Source: Methanoculleus sp.
GTDB taxonomy: Archaea > Halobacteriota > Methanomicrobia > Methanomicrobiales > Methanoculleaceae
Length of the DNA: 10,646 nucleotides
Reading direction: 5' to 3'
Assembly: GCA_023230425.1 (NCBI GenBank)
Contig: JALNXI010000055.1
Location: 1 to 10,646 of the forward strand
A model generated the notes under the pieces. It did not search any database, was not told where the DNA came from, and worked only from the letters and a program-made list of their open reading frames with translations. The first letter of the stretch is position 1. Each line of letters starts with the position of its first letter. The translations under genes were made by a program, and so were the position numbers. Positions 1 through 5,629 of this stretch are shown piece after piece.

Positions 1-521
1 TCACGGCGGGGACGATGTTCCTCCAGTACTTCGCCGACGACACCCAGCTCGCCGCGGTCGTCTTCTGGACCTTCGGCGACGTCAGCCGGGCCGGCTGGCA
101 GGAACTCGGGATCATGACGCTCGTCGTTATAGCGGCCTGCCTCTTCTTCGTCGCGAACCGCTGGAACTACAACGCGATCGACGCCGGTGACGAGACCGCA
201 AAAGGGCTCGGTGTCAGCGTCGAGCGGGTTCGGGATATCGGGATGGTCGTCGCGGCGCTCGTATCCGCCGTGATCGTCTCGTTTCTGGGGGTCATCGGGT
301 TTGTGGGGCTCGTCTGCCCGCACATGGTGCGGAGAATCATCGGCGACGACCAGAGATACCTGATCCCGGGCTCCTGCGTCATGGGCGGGGTTCTCCTCCT
401 CGCCTCGGACACCGTCGCCCGGGTCATTGTGGCGCCATATATCCTCCCGGTTGCCGTGCTCACGGCCTTTCTGGGTGCGCCGGTCTTCATCTACCTGCTT
501 CTCGTGGGGTATCGGCGATGA
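1..521 (+). CDS. FecCD/BtuC-family ABC transporter permease, 3' part
   Basis: Integral membrane subunit of an importer for iron-siderophore, heme or cobalamin. The frame is open from base 3, so the gene starts upstream of the window; the ATG at 15 is internal. About 170 C-terminal residues are seen. Family landmarks are the stretch FVGLVCPHMVRR followed by GDDQRYLIPGS, the hydrophobic segment ending in DTVARVI, and the C-terminal block LPVAVLTAFLGAPVFIYLLL, which closely follows the end of BtuC/FecD proteins. Several membrane helices are evident. The last codons overlap the ATPase gene by ATGA at 518-521, indicating translational coupling. The substrate cannot be read from the permease; the binding protein gene is probably upstream, outside the window. 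Family assignment is firm, substrate unknown. Confidence 0.93.
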   Translation, partial: TAGTMFLQYFADDTQLAAVVFWTFGDVSRAGWQELGIMTLVVIAACLFFVANRWNYNAIDAGDETAKGLGVSVERVRDIGMVVAALVSAVIVSFLGVIGFVGLVCPHMVRRIIGDDQRYLIPGSCVMGGVLLLASDTVARVIVAPYILPVAVLTAFLGAPVFIYLLLVGYRR

Positions 522-1285
522 TCCTCGACGTTGACGGTGTGGCGTTCACCTACCGGAGCTCCCCGGTCATCCGGGATATCACGTTCAGCCTCAGACCACA
601 CCAGGTCCTCGCAATCCTCGGGCCGAACGGCGTCGGAAAGACGACGCTCTTAAAGTGCATGAACGCCATCCTGCGGCCGAAAGCCGGGTCCGTCCTCGTC
701 GAGGGGACGGACCTCCTCACCGCGGACCGGATGGCGATCGCCCGGAAGGTAGGCTACGTCCCGCAACGGTGTGAGGCCGGCCGGATGACTGCATTCGACG
801 CTATCCTCCTCGGCCGCCGGCCGCATATCCGGTGGGACGTCTCGGACACGGACCTCCGGATCGTCGAAGCAGCAATCCGGATGCTCCGCCTTGAGGATCT
901 CTCGCTCCGGTACATCGACGAGATGAGCGGCGGGGAACTCCAGAAGGTGAGCATCGCCCGGGCGCTGGTGCAGGAGCCCCGGATACTCCTCCTGGATGAG
1001 CCGACAAGCAGCCTCGACCTCAAAAACCAGCTTGATATCCTCGGGATCGTCCGGCGCGTGACGGCGGACCACGACGTTGCCGCGGTGATGACGATGCACG
1101 ACCTGAACATGGCGCTCCGCTACGCTGACCGGTTCATTCTCTTAAAGGAGGGCGTCATCCATGCCGCGGGCGGACCCGATGTGGTGGCCCCGGAGACGAT
1201 CGAGGCAGTTTATGGCGTTCCTGTGACGGTCGAGCGATATAATGGGTTCCGTTTCGTCGTACCCCTGACACCGGAGAGTTCCTGA
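518..1285 (+). CDS. FecE/BtuD-type ABC transporter ATP-binding protein
   Basis: Cytoplasmic ATPase that powers the permease encoded just upstream. The 255 residues are the usual length for the family. Visible motifs are Walker A GPNGVGKT (residues 35-42), Q-loop Gln83 in VPQ, signature MSGGELQ (136-142, a variant of LSGGQ), Walker B ILLLDE (156-161), the D-loop SSLD, and the switch His194 in MTMHDLN. All catalytic positions are present. The gene begins within the stop of the permease gene (ATGA), so the two are one operon. Transported ligand is likely a siderophore, heme or cobalamin by family; the sequence does not distinguish them. No further transporter gene follows. Confidence 0.95.
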   Translation: MILDVDGVAFTYRSSPVIRDITFSLRPHQVLAILGPNGVGKTTLLKCMNAILRPKAGSVLVEGTDLLTADRMAIARKVGYVPQRCEAGRMTAFDAILLGRRPHIRWDVSDTDLRIVEAAIRMLRLEDLSLRYIDEMSGGELQKVSIARALVQEPRILLLDEPTSSLDLKNQLDILGIVRRVTADHDVAAVMTMHDLNMALRYADRFILLKEGVIHAAGGPDVVAPETIEAVYGVPVTVERYNGFRFVVPLTPESS

Positions 1286-1332
1286 AGGCTCGGGCAGCAC
1301 TCCCGGGTTCCTGGAGAACTGCAGTCGGGGTA

Positions 1333-1380
1333 ACGTGTGAACTACCCCCCGCTTACGCAGGGGGCTTCCCGCTCATGCCG
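1333..1380 (-). mobile_element. Solitary IS200/IS605-type right-end relic
   Basis: This sits in the 148-base gap 1286-1433. On the minus strand it reads GAAGCCCCCTGC, a TAG stop (complement of 1342-1344), then TTCAC. The frame gives EAPCVSGG-stop, resembling the last residues of many TnpB proteins. It also forms a hairpin: 1345-1349 (C5) pairs with 1360-1364 (G5), and 1351-1352 with 1357-1358, with one mismatch and loop TTAC. A stem of this kind ending in GTAGTTCAC is typical of IS605/IS1341-type right ends. No TnpB coding extends to the right: the frame meets a stop within about 12 codons. I read it as a decayed terminus, possibly now used as a terminator. Family resemblance is from memory. 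Confidence 0.5.
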
Positions 1381-1433
1381 CCTTCACACCCCACAGAGAT
1401 AAAACCCGCCTCGCCGATACACCCGCCGGGCAT

Positions 1434-1766
1434 ATGGTGCTTGAGACGTTCATCGGGATCACCGAGTTAGTCCTCGGGACGTTCGGGGCGCTCTTTATCG
1501 TCTACGGAGCGGTGATCGCGATCATCGAGCTCCTGGCGCGGGAGACGCGCCTTCGGGAGCGGAGTTACCACGACATCCGGTGGGCGTTCACCACGCGCAT
1601 CCTGATCGGCCTCGAGTTCTTCGTTGCCGCCGATGTCTTGAAGACAATCCTTGAACCGACGTTCCAGGACCTGATCGTCCTCGGGTCGCTCGTCACTATC
1701 AGGACCGTCGTAAGTTATTTCCTCGGGAAGGAGGTGAGCGAACTCCCCGAGGACAAAAAAGTCTGA
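1434..1766 (+). CDS. DUF1622 family membrane protein
   Basis: A 110-residue integral membrane protein of unknown function matching the DUF1622 family in length and pattern. Three hydrophobic segments are visible at about residues 12-34, 53-70 and 78-98. A charged stretch RETRLRERSYHDIRW (36-50) separates the first two, and the tail PEDKKV is charged. The motif RILIGLEFFVAADVLKT is characteristic of the family. There is no Shine-Dalgarno before ATG 1434. An A-rich TATA-like AGATAAAAC at about 1397-1405 lies 29-37 bases upstream, so a leaderless or near-leaderless mRNA is plausible. It converges on the Nudix gene with 26 bases between stops. No functional link to neighbours is evident. Confidence 0.85.
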   Translation: MVLETFIGITELVLGTFGALFIVYGAVIAIIELLARETRLRERSYHDIRWAFTTRILIGLEFFVAADVLKTILEPTFQDLIVLGSLVTIRTVVSYFLGKEVSELPEDKKV

Positions 1767-1792
1767 GGAAGAGTGGGGGCCGGGGCTCGCGG

Positions 1793-2224
1793 TCACCCGC
1801 TCTTCGGGCTCCGTGGGGCCGTTAAGTGCTCGTGGGCCTTCCCGACCACCCGTTTCGAGTTCCCGAAGGTGATCGCGCGCAACGCCTCATCATACGGGAG
1901 CCACTGGTAGGCGACATGCTCGTCCGAGAGCGTCACCGCCTCTTCCGGGGTCTCGATCAGGTAGTAGGCGACCTCCTTGTAGACCGTGTGCCCCCGGCGC
2001 TGGAAGAAATAGTGGATCTCCTCCCGGAACCCGGGTATGAACGTGGCCCGGGTGATCCCGGTCTCTTCCTCCAGTTCGCGGAGCACCGTCTCCTCCTCGC
2101 TCTCGCCGCGCATGCCGTGCCCCTTCACCAGGTCCCAATGCCCGGCCCCGTACTGCAGGATGAGGTACTGGAGATCCGTATCCCGGCGGACGACGACAGC
2201 CCCGTATGATCGCTCTTTTGCCAT
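1793..2224 (-). CDS. Nudix hydrolase, Ap4A (bis(5'-nucleosyl)-tetraphosphatase) type
   Basis: Likely hydrolyses dinucleoside polyphosphates such as Ap4A, or another nucleoside diphosphate derivative, in the cytoplasm. The 143-residue protein is the length of a single Nudix domain. The Nudix box is complete at residues 35-57: G35-x5-E41-x7-R49-E50-L51-E52-E53-E54-T55-G56-I57. The N-terminal pattern SYGAVVVRR with HWDLVKGH before the box, and the later VAYYLIE and YQWLPYDEA, fit the Ap4A-hydrolase branch. It lies downstream of the uracil-DNA glycosylase gene with only six bases between, on the same strand, so the two are probably co-transcribed as a nucleotide and DNA maintenance pair. Family is sure; the exact substrate is an inference. 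Confidence 0.92.
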   Translation of the reverse strand: MAKERSYGAVVVRRDTDLQYLILQYGAGHWDLVKGHGMRGESEEETVLRELEEETGITRATFIPGFREEIHYFFQRRGHTVYKEVAYYLIETPEEAVTLSDEHVAYQWLPYDEALRAITFGNSKRVVGKAHEHLTAPRSPKSG

Positions 2225-2230
2225 GGCCCT

Positions 2231-2848
2231 TCAGTCCCGTATAGCAGATCCTCCGGCCCCTGCGAGTTCGCGCCCGACGACACGGAAGTCCTCTTCAAGG
2301 GCCTCCCGGTATGCCGGGTTGTAGAGCGCGGCAGCGGGGTGGAGGGTGGGGATGAGGCGAACCGGGTGGCCGAAGAGGACCGCGGGGTAGACGGTCCCCC
2401 GGATCTCCGTGATCCGGTCGAATTCAACCGGCAGGAAGGAGAGGATGTACCTGCTCGAGTGCCGGCCCAGCATAACGATCACCTTCGGCCTGACGACCCG
2501 GATCTGCTCTTCCAGGTACGGGGTGCAAGCCCGGATCTCCTCATCCCGGGGGTCACGGTTCTCAGGCGGCCGGTGCTTTACAATGTTGGCGATGAAGATG
2601 TCGCCCCGCGCAAGACCGATACCCGAGAGGAGGCCGTCGAGGAGTTTACCTGCCCGTCCCACAAACGGCCTCCCGGTGAGGTCTTCCTGCTTCCCCGGCG
2701 CTTCGCCGATGAGCATGAGGTCGGCCGCGGCATCCCCCTCCCCGGGGACAGCATGGTGGGTGTTCTCCCAGAGAGGACACTTCCGGCACTCGTCGATGAC
2801 GGCGGCAAGCCTCTCTATCGCTACCTCTCTCCCCGTCTCCTGCACCAT
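2231..2848 (-). CDS. Family 4 uracil-DNA glycosylase (Fe-S)
   Basis: Base-excision repair enzyme removing uracil from DNA. Start ATG at 2848 gives 205 residues, the usual family length. Motifs are the Fe-S residues Cys21 and Cys24 (CRKC), motif GEAPGKQED (48-56), PFVGRAG (61-67), NRDP (97-100), Cys108, and HPAA (170-173). Spacing fits the family 4 Fe-S pattern, but the third expected ligand is His92 (VKHRPP, where VKCRPP is usual). The start is supported by a TATA-like TTATAC on the minus strand, 23 bases before the ATG, consistent with a leaderless transcript. An in-frame GTG lies two codons upstream (2854). The open frame continues to 3238, but that extension runs through the promoters and the leader RNA and looks non-coding. 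Confidence 0.93.
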   Translation of the reverse strand: MVQETGREVAIERLAAVIDECRKCPLWENTHHAVPGEGDAAADLMLIGEAPGKQEDLTGRPFVGRAGKLLDGLLSGIGLARGDIFIANIVKHRPPENRDPRDEEIRACTPYLEEQIRVVRPKVIVMLGRHSSRYILSFLPVEFDRITEIRGTVYPAVLFGHPVRLIPTLHPAAALYNPAYREALEEDFRVVGRELAGAGGSAIRD

Positions 2849-2871
2849 GCCCACACTATTGAGGATAACTC

Positions 2872-2877
2872 GTATAA
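2872..2877 (-). promoter_or_regulatory. TATA box for the glycosylase-Nudix operon
   Basis: On the minus strand the sequence AAGAAGGTTATACG lies upstream of the glycosylase start. TTATAC ends 23 bases before the ATG, and the purine-rich AAGAAGG just upstream could act as a BRE. This spacing puts the transcription start at or next to the ATG. No Shine-Dalgarno is present there. Inferred from archaeal promoter rules; no direct evidence. Confidence 0.5.
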
Positions 2878-3078
2878 CCTTCTTATGTATTGCGTTTTGC
2901 CGTCGGGCCCTGCCCCGATCCATCCGGTATCGATTCGTGCAGAACAGGAAGCGGTCCCGCCCCTCCAACCACAGGATCATACTGTTCTGCGCGGCACCCC
3001 CTTCATGCCCATAGGACCCAGTGTTCGGTGGAAAAGCGATCGAGGAAACTCGATGTGTAGACGCACGGCACAGTAAAG

Positions 3079-3086
3079 GTATATAG
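3079..3086 (+). promoter_or_regulatory. TATA box of leader RNA copy 1
   Basis: GTATATAG preceded by AAAG (BRE-like). With usual archaeal spacing, transcription would start at about 3107-3110, just where the highly conserved leader begins. The same octamer in the same context precedes copy 2 at 5439-5446. Confidence 0.7.
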
Positions 3087-3109
3087 AGGTACGTTGAGCT
3101 CTCATGCGT

Positions 3110-3262
3110 GGATACCGGCTCTGGTATCCCAAAGCGCGGGGGTCCACCCGGCCCGGTAGCGAATCGGATGGGTGAACGTCCCGCATGCCCGGAGGCAAAG
3201 TGATGTACGCACTCTGTGTACTTGAAGATATGCTTCACCTGCCTCCGGATTAAAAACGGAGG
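3110..3262 (+). ncRNA. Structured 5' leader RNA, copy 1 (riboswitch-like candidate)
   Basis: A cis-acting leader of about 153 nt before the protease gene, matching copy 2 at 144 of 153 positions without gaps. Stems read by eye: (a) 5' hairpin 3110-3116 with 3123-3129, 7 bp. (b) Long middle hairpin: 3136-3140 with 3180-3184; 3142-3149 with 3170-3177 (one C-A mismatch); 3153-3155 with 3165-3167. (c) Three-way junction closed by 3189-3197 with 3240-3248 (9 bp), holding hairpins 3205-3211/3215-3221 and 3223-3227/3233-3237. The element ends at Shine-Dalgarno CGGAGG (3257-3262), which can pair with the 3' strand of the closing stem. This suggests translational control. I do not recognise a known class; the structure is a hand prediction supported by the pattern of differences between copies. 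Confidence 0.75.
3242..3262 (+). promoter_or_regulatory. Shine-Dalgarno-sequestering hairpin, copy 1
   Basis: CCTCCG (3242-3247) is perfectly complementary to CGGAGG (3257-3262), with a 9-nt A-rich loop GATTAAAAA. When formed, it hides the ribosome-binding site. The left arm is also part of the junction-closing stem with 3189-3197, so the two pairings exclude each other: closing stem formed, site free; closing stem open, site hidden. Confidence 0.7.
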
Positions 3263-3270
3263 TATAATGC

Positions 3271-4509
3271 GTGAAAATTATGCGCCCCAAAAAAGTATTG
3301 CCAGCATTGCTGATGCTTCTGCTGGCAGCCTCGGTACTGCTACCTATCGCAGGTGCAGCTGCAACATCGGGGGAATCGCATCAGACTACAGAATGCTCAC
3401 CGGAACGTGATCTCACGGTGAGTGTACACACAGCCTCATCAATTGCTTCGCTGAAGGTCAACGAAATAGCAGGGGATATCCCGGATTTTGCTGATTGGCG
3501 AAACGGGAATGTTGAGTTCTCTACGACATACTACAATTTTGAGGGGGCTCCGGCAGCGTATTCCTTCGACATTGTCGTTAACGGGGAATACCGTGGATAC
3601 ATTCTCGTTTCAGCGACCCGGAAAAATTATCCCATCCTTGAGTTCTCTAAAGGGTTCGCTCCCGACAAATGTTCTGAACTCATGACACATTCGAGTGAGA
3701 TCGCAGGTAAGTTCGCTGAAAAGCGTGGGCTGAACACAGGTGATGCAGAGTTGCTGTATTTAGGTGCAACATTCTATTACGCGAAGTTCCCGCTAGCCGA
3801 TTCGAGAGGTATAAAACAAGATTTCATCATCATTGATCTCACAGCGCCTTCGATCGTTGACGAATCCTCTACAAGACTCCCGGTAACCGGAGATGAGTTC
3901 CTTCAACAGCAACAAGAGAAACAGAAAGAGATAAGTGTACTTTGGGAGGCTCTCGATGACCAGATGAAATCCCCTGATCTGACAATCTCTACAAAATTGG
4001 TTACTGGAACATCCGGATACATCAACGGTGTCCCGACATACCTATGGCAATTGGGGTGCTCTCCAACGGCTTCCGCGATGGTGCTGGGCTATTGGGATAG
4101 CCATGGATATCCAAACTTCCCAGGAGAAGATCCGTTGATTCAGGAACTTGCCACAGCAATGGGAACTACCCCCGAAGGCTCAACGTGGCCCTGGGATATT
4201 GATGACGGTATCGATGAAGTGTGCGCGGATCATGGATATTCTTCAATGGATTCAAGCGACGATGCTTGGATGACATTTGATGAGGTTAAAAGCGAGGTGG
4301 ATGCACAGAGACCTTTTGTTCTCAGCCTATGGGGCGGCGGCACGTCTATAGGAGGAGATGAACCTTATGGCGATCACAGTGTTGCCTATGTTGGTTACCA
4401 CGATTACACAGAGGACTGGGTGTCCATACATGACACATGGGATACTCAGATCCATAACATAGTCTATAGTGATTGGTTAGGTGCCATGGCGACCTGGGTG
4501 AGGCCCTGA
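3271..4509 (+). CDS. Secreted papain-fold (C39-like) cysteine protease
   Basis: A 412-residue exported protein, probably a cell-surface or secreted protease. A signal peptide covers about residues 1-30 (KK, then a long hydrophobic run, AGAAA). Residues about 60-130 include GYILVSATRKNYPILEFSKG, which resembles the propeptide/inhibitor region of streptopain-type (C10, I69) proteases. A Gln/Glu-rich stretch (210-222) precedes the catalytic domain. Likely catalytic residues are Cys263 in LGCSPTASAM, His369 in GDHSVAYVGY and Asp388 in IHDTW. GTG 3271 is chosen because it lies 8 bases after CGGAGG, like the 7 bases in copy 2; ATG 3280 also fits but is 17 bases away. The gene is AT-richer than its neighbours, hinting at transfer. 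Translation is probably controlled by the leader. Specificity unknown. Confidence 0.82.
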   Translation: MKIMRPKKVLPALLMLLLAASVLLPIAGAAATSGESHQTTECSPERDLTVSVHTASSIASLKVNEIAGDIPDFADWRNGNVEFSTTYYNFEGAPAAYSFDIVVNGEYRGYILVSATRKNYPILEFSKGFAPDKCSELMTHSSEIAGKFAEKRGLNTGDAELLYLGATFYYAKFPLADSRGIKQDFIIIDLTAPSIVDESSTRLPVTGDEFLQQQQEKQKEISVLWEALDDQMKSPDLTISTKLVTGTSGYINGVPTYLWQLGCSPTASAMVLGYWDSHGYPNFPGEDPLIQELATAMGTTPEGSTWPWDIDDGIDEVCADHGYSSMDSSDDAWMTFDEVKSEVDAQRPFVLSLWGGGTSIGGDEPYGDHSVAYVGYHDYTEDWVSIHDTWDTQIHNIVYSDWLGAMATWVRP

Positions 4510-4536
4510 CCTCCCCCTTTATTGTGGAAGGACTTT

Positions 4537-5226
4537 ATGAGATTCCTAGAAAACGATAGAACCGGCAGGGTCGCACTCGTCCTCCTCCTGATAGCCGTCG
4601 GTGCTTTTGGTGCCCTTCTGCTCCTCGATCTTCTCACGATCGGTCCCGGGTATCCTCCCCCCGAGGCTCTACAAAAATGGTATATCCCCCAGCCCCGGTA
4701 TGAGTATGCAGAGAACGGCTCAGTCGTCGTGAACAGAACGATCGAAGGAGATATCGTCCTGCTAGGCGATATCAAAGAAAGATGCTCGTCCCTGTTTCCG
4801 GATCTCTCCCGGTATTGCAGTCATGCCGTGTATCTTGACACCGTGTCGAGTGACCGATACCTGATCGTCAACTGGTACTTCGACGATAACGCAGATTTCT
4901 TGCAGGCGGAAGAGGTCCTTTGCAGTCGCCTTCGGTCATCCGGGAATGTCACCTCCGCCGAGTTGATCCTCCCTAATAAACCCGACATATCACCGGATGA
5001 ACCGATCACCGGTCTCATTACCGTAACGAAATACGAGAGCGAGGCATCATCCGGCTACTTCGTCGCTGTTGAAAAGCCGCTGTCTCCGGAACACAGCGAT
5101 TACTTCATCGTTTATTACGGGGTCCTCGGGCCGGCCGATCTCCTCGATCACACCGATGCACTGGAAGAGCTTATGCTCCGGAGTTACTCGCTCCGGGGCG
5201 CCAGGCCGCTCGCGTCCTGTTCGTGA
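4537..5226 (+). CDS. Single-pass membrane protein, hypothetical
   Basis: I do not recognise the family. With ATG 4537 the protein has 229 residues: a basic N-terminus (MRFLENDRTGR), one hydrophobic helix at about 11-34, a proline-containing segment (GPGYPPPE), then a likely extracellular domain of about 185 residues. That domain contains N-glycosylation-type sequons (NGS, NRT, NVT), acidic patches and four to five cysteines. A sequence GGAAGGA at 4526-4532 is a good ribosome-binding site for ATG 4537; TTG 4522 (five residues longer) is the alternative. It lies 27 bases after the protease stop on the same strand, so it is probably in the same transcript and under the same leader. A role as protease partner, substrate or inhibitor is only a guess. 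Confidence 0.75.
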   Translation: MRFLENDRTGRVALVLLLIAVGAFGALLLLDLLTIGPGYPPPEALQKWYIPQPRYEYAENGSVVVNRTIEGDIVLLGDIKERCSSLFPDLSRYCSHAVYLDTVSSDRYLIVNWYFDDNADFLQAEEVLCSRLRSSGNVTSAELILPNKPDISPDEPITGLITVTKYESEASSGYFVAVEKPLSPEHSDYFIVYYGVLGPADLLDHTDALEELMLRSYSLRGARPLASCS

Positions 5227-5438
5227 GCGGCAGAGGTGTAACCGGGCACGGCACCACTAATCCGGAGATCCGTCGTATACACGGGGGACTACCCGAAACT
5301 GTGATACATGACCATGCCTGCCCCTCAGACTGTGGTTCCGCTCTGCTGGCGCGGCACCGTTTTTGCGCCCATAGAGGCCGGTTTTTCGGGGAAAGGATCA
5401 GGCACAGGCCCAACGTGTAGATGCGTGCCACAGAAAAG
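5227..5438 (+). other. Intergenic region upstream of leader copy 2
   Basis: About 210 bases without a convincing gene. From roughly 5363 there is weak similarity to the region upstream of copy 1 (shared GCCCATAG, TTCGG-GGAAA, GTGTAGA). Similarity rises towards the TATA box at 5439. Nothing else recognisable was seen in 5227-5360. Confidence 0.5.
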
Positions 5439-5446
5439 GTATATAG
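5439..5446 (+). promoter_or_regulatory. TATA box of leader RNA copy 2
   Basis: GTATATAG in the context AAAAGGTATATAG, aligned without gaps to 3079-3086. Predicted transcription start is about 5467-5470, the beginning of the conserved leader. Confidence 0.7.
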
Positions 5447-5469
5447 CAGAACGTTGTGCTCTCACGCGT

Positions 5470-5622
5470 GGATACCAACTCCGGTATCCCGAAGCGCGGG
5501 GGTCCACCCGGCCCGGTAGCGAATCGGATGGGTGAACGTCCCGCATGCCCGGAGGCAAAAGGATGTACGCACTCTGCGTACTTGAAGGTACGCTTCACCT
5601 GCCTCCGGATTAAAAACGGAGG
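5470..5622 (+). ncRNA. Structured 5' leader RNA, copy 2 (riboswitch-like candidate)
   Basis: Second copy of the leader, offset exactly 2360 bases from copy 1. Equivalent stems: 5470-5476/5483-5489; 5496-5500/5540-5544 with 5502-5509/5530-5537 and 5513-5515/5525-5527; closing stem 5549-5557/5600-5608; junction hairpins 5565-5571/5575-5581 and 5583-5587/5593-5597. The nine differences from copy 1 are two adjacent bases and one further base in the first loop, one linker base, two junction bases, two bases in the last loop, and one stem base. The stem change turns G-U (3209/3217) into G-C (5569/5577). The leader ends at CGGAGG (5617-5622), 7 bases before ATG 5630. Sequence similarity stops at once after the Shine-Dalgarno, so the leader, not the gene, is what is shared. 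Confidence 0.75.
5602..5622 (+). promoter_or_regulatory. Shine-Dalgarno-sequestering hairpin, copy 2
   Basis: CCTCCG (5602-5607) pairs with CGGAGG (5617-5622) across the same 9-nt loop as copy 1. It competes with the closing stem 5549-5557/5600-5608. The segment is identical in both copies. Confidence 0.7.
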
Positions 5623-5629
5623 AAAACCA

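Larger units (their letters stand above)
2849..3109. other. Divergent intergenic region between glycosylase operon and protease leader
   Basis: About 260 bases hold the promoter of the minus-strand repair operon at its left end and the plus-strand promoter of the protease leader at its right end. From about 3003, weak similarity to the second leader's upstream region begins: GCCCATAG and TTCGG-GGAAA are shared with 5365 onward at an offset of 2360. Over 3061-3109 the two copies agree at about 39 of 49 positions, with the TATA box fully conserved. Long open frames across this stretch are not convincing. Confidence 0.6.

Noticed and set aside
3104..3175. Short leader peptide (MRGYRLWYPKARG...) in the first leader
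   Set aside because: In copy 2 the ATG is ACG, and the differences in this frame are mostly amino-acid changing. The pattern fits RNA structure, not coding.
2849..3238. In-frame N-terminal extension of the uracil-DNA glycosylase to 3238
   Set aside because: The family is about 205 residues and the extension crosses the plus-strand promoter and the leader RNA. A TATA-like box sits at the right distance from ATG 2848.
3003..3262. The repeated leader as a MITE or other non-autonomous transposon
   Set aside because: No terminal inverted repeats or target duplications were seen. The unit runs from promoter to Shine-Dalgarno, which fits a functional leader better. A duplication by recombination remains possible.
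5456..5629. N-terminal extension of the small exported protein through the leader
   Set aside because: It would place a signal peptide in the middle of the protein. A proper Shine-Dalgarno lies before ATG 5630, and copy 1 does not keep the same frame into its gene.
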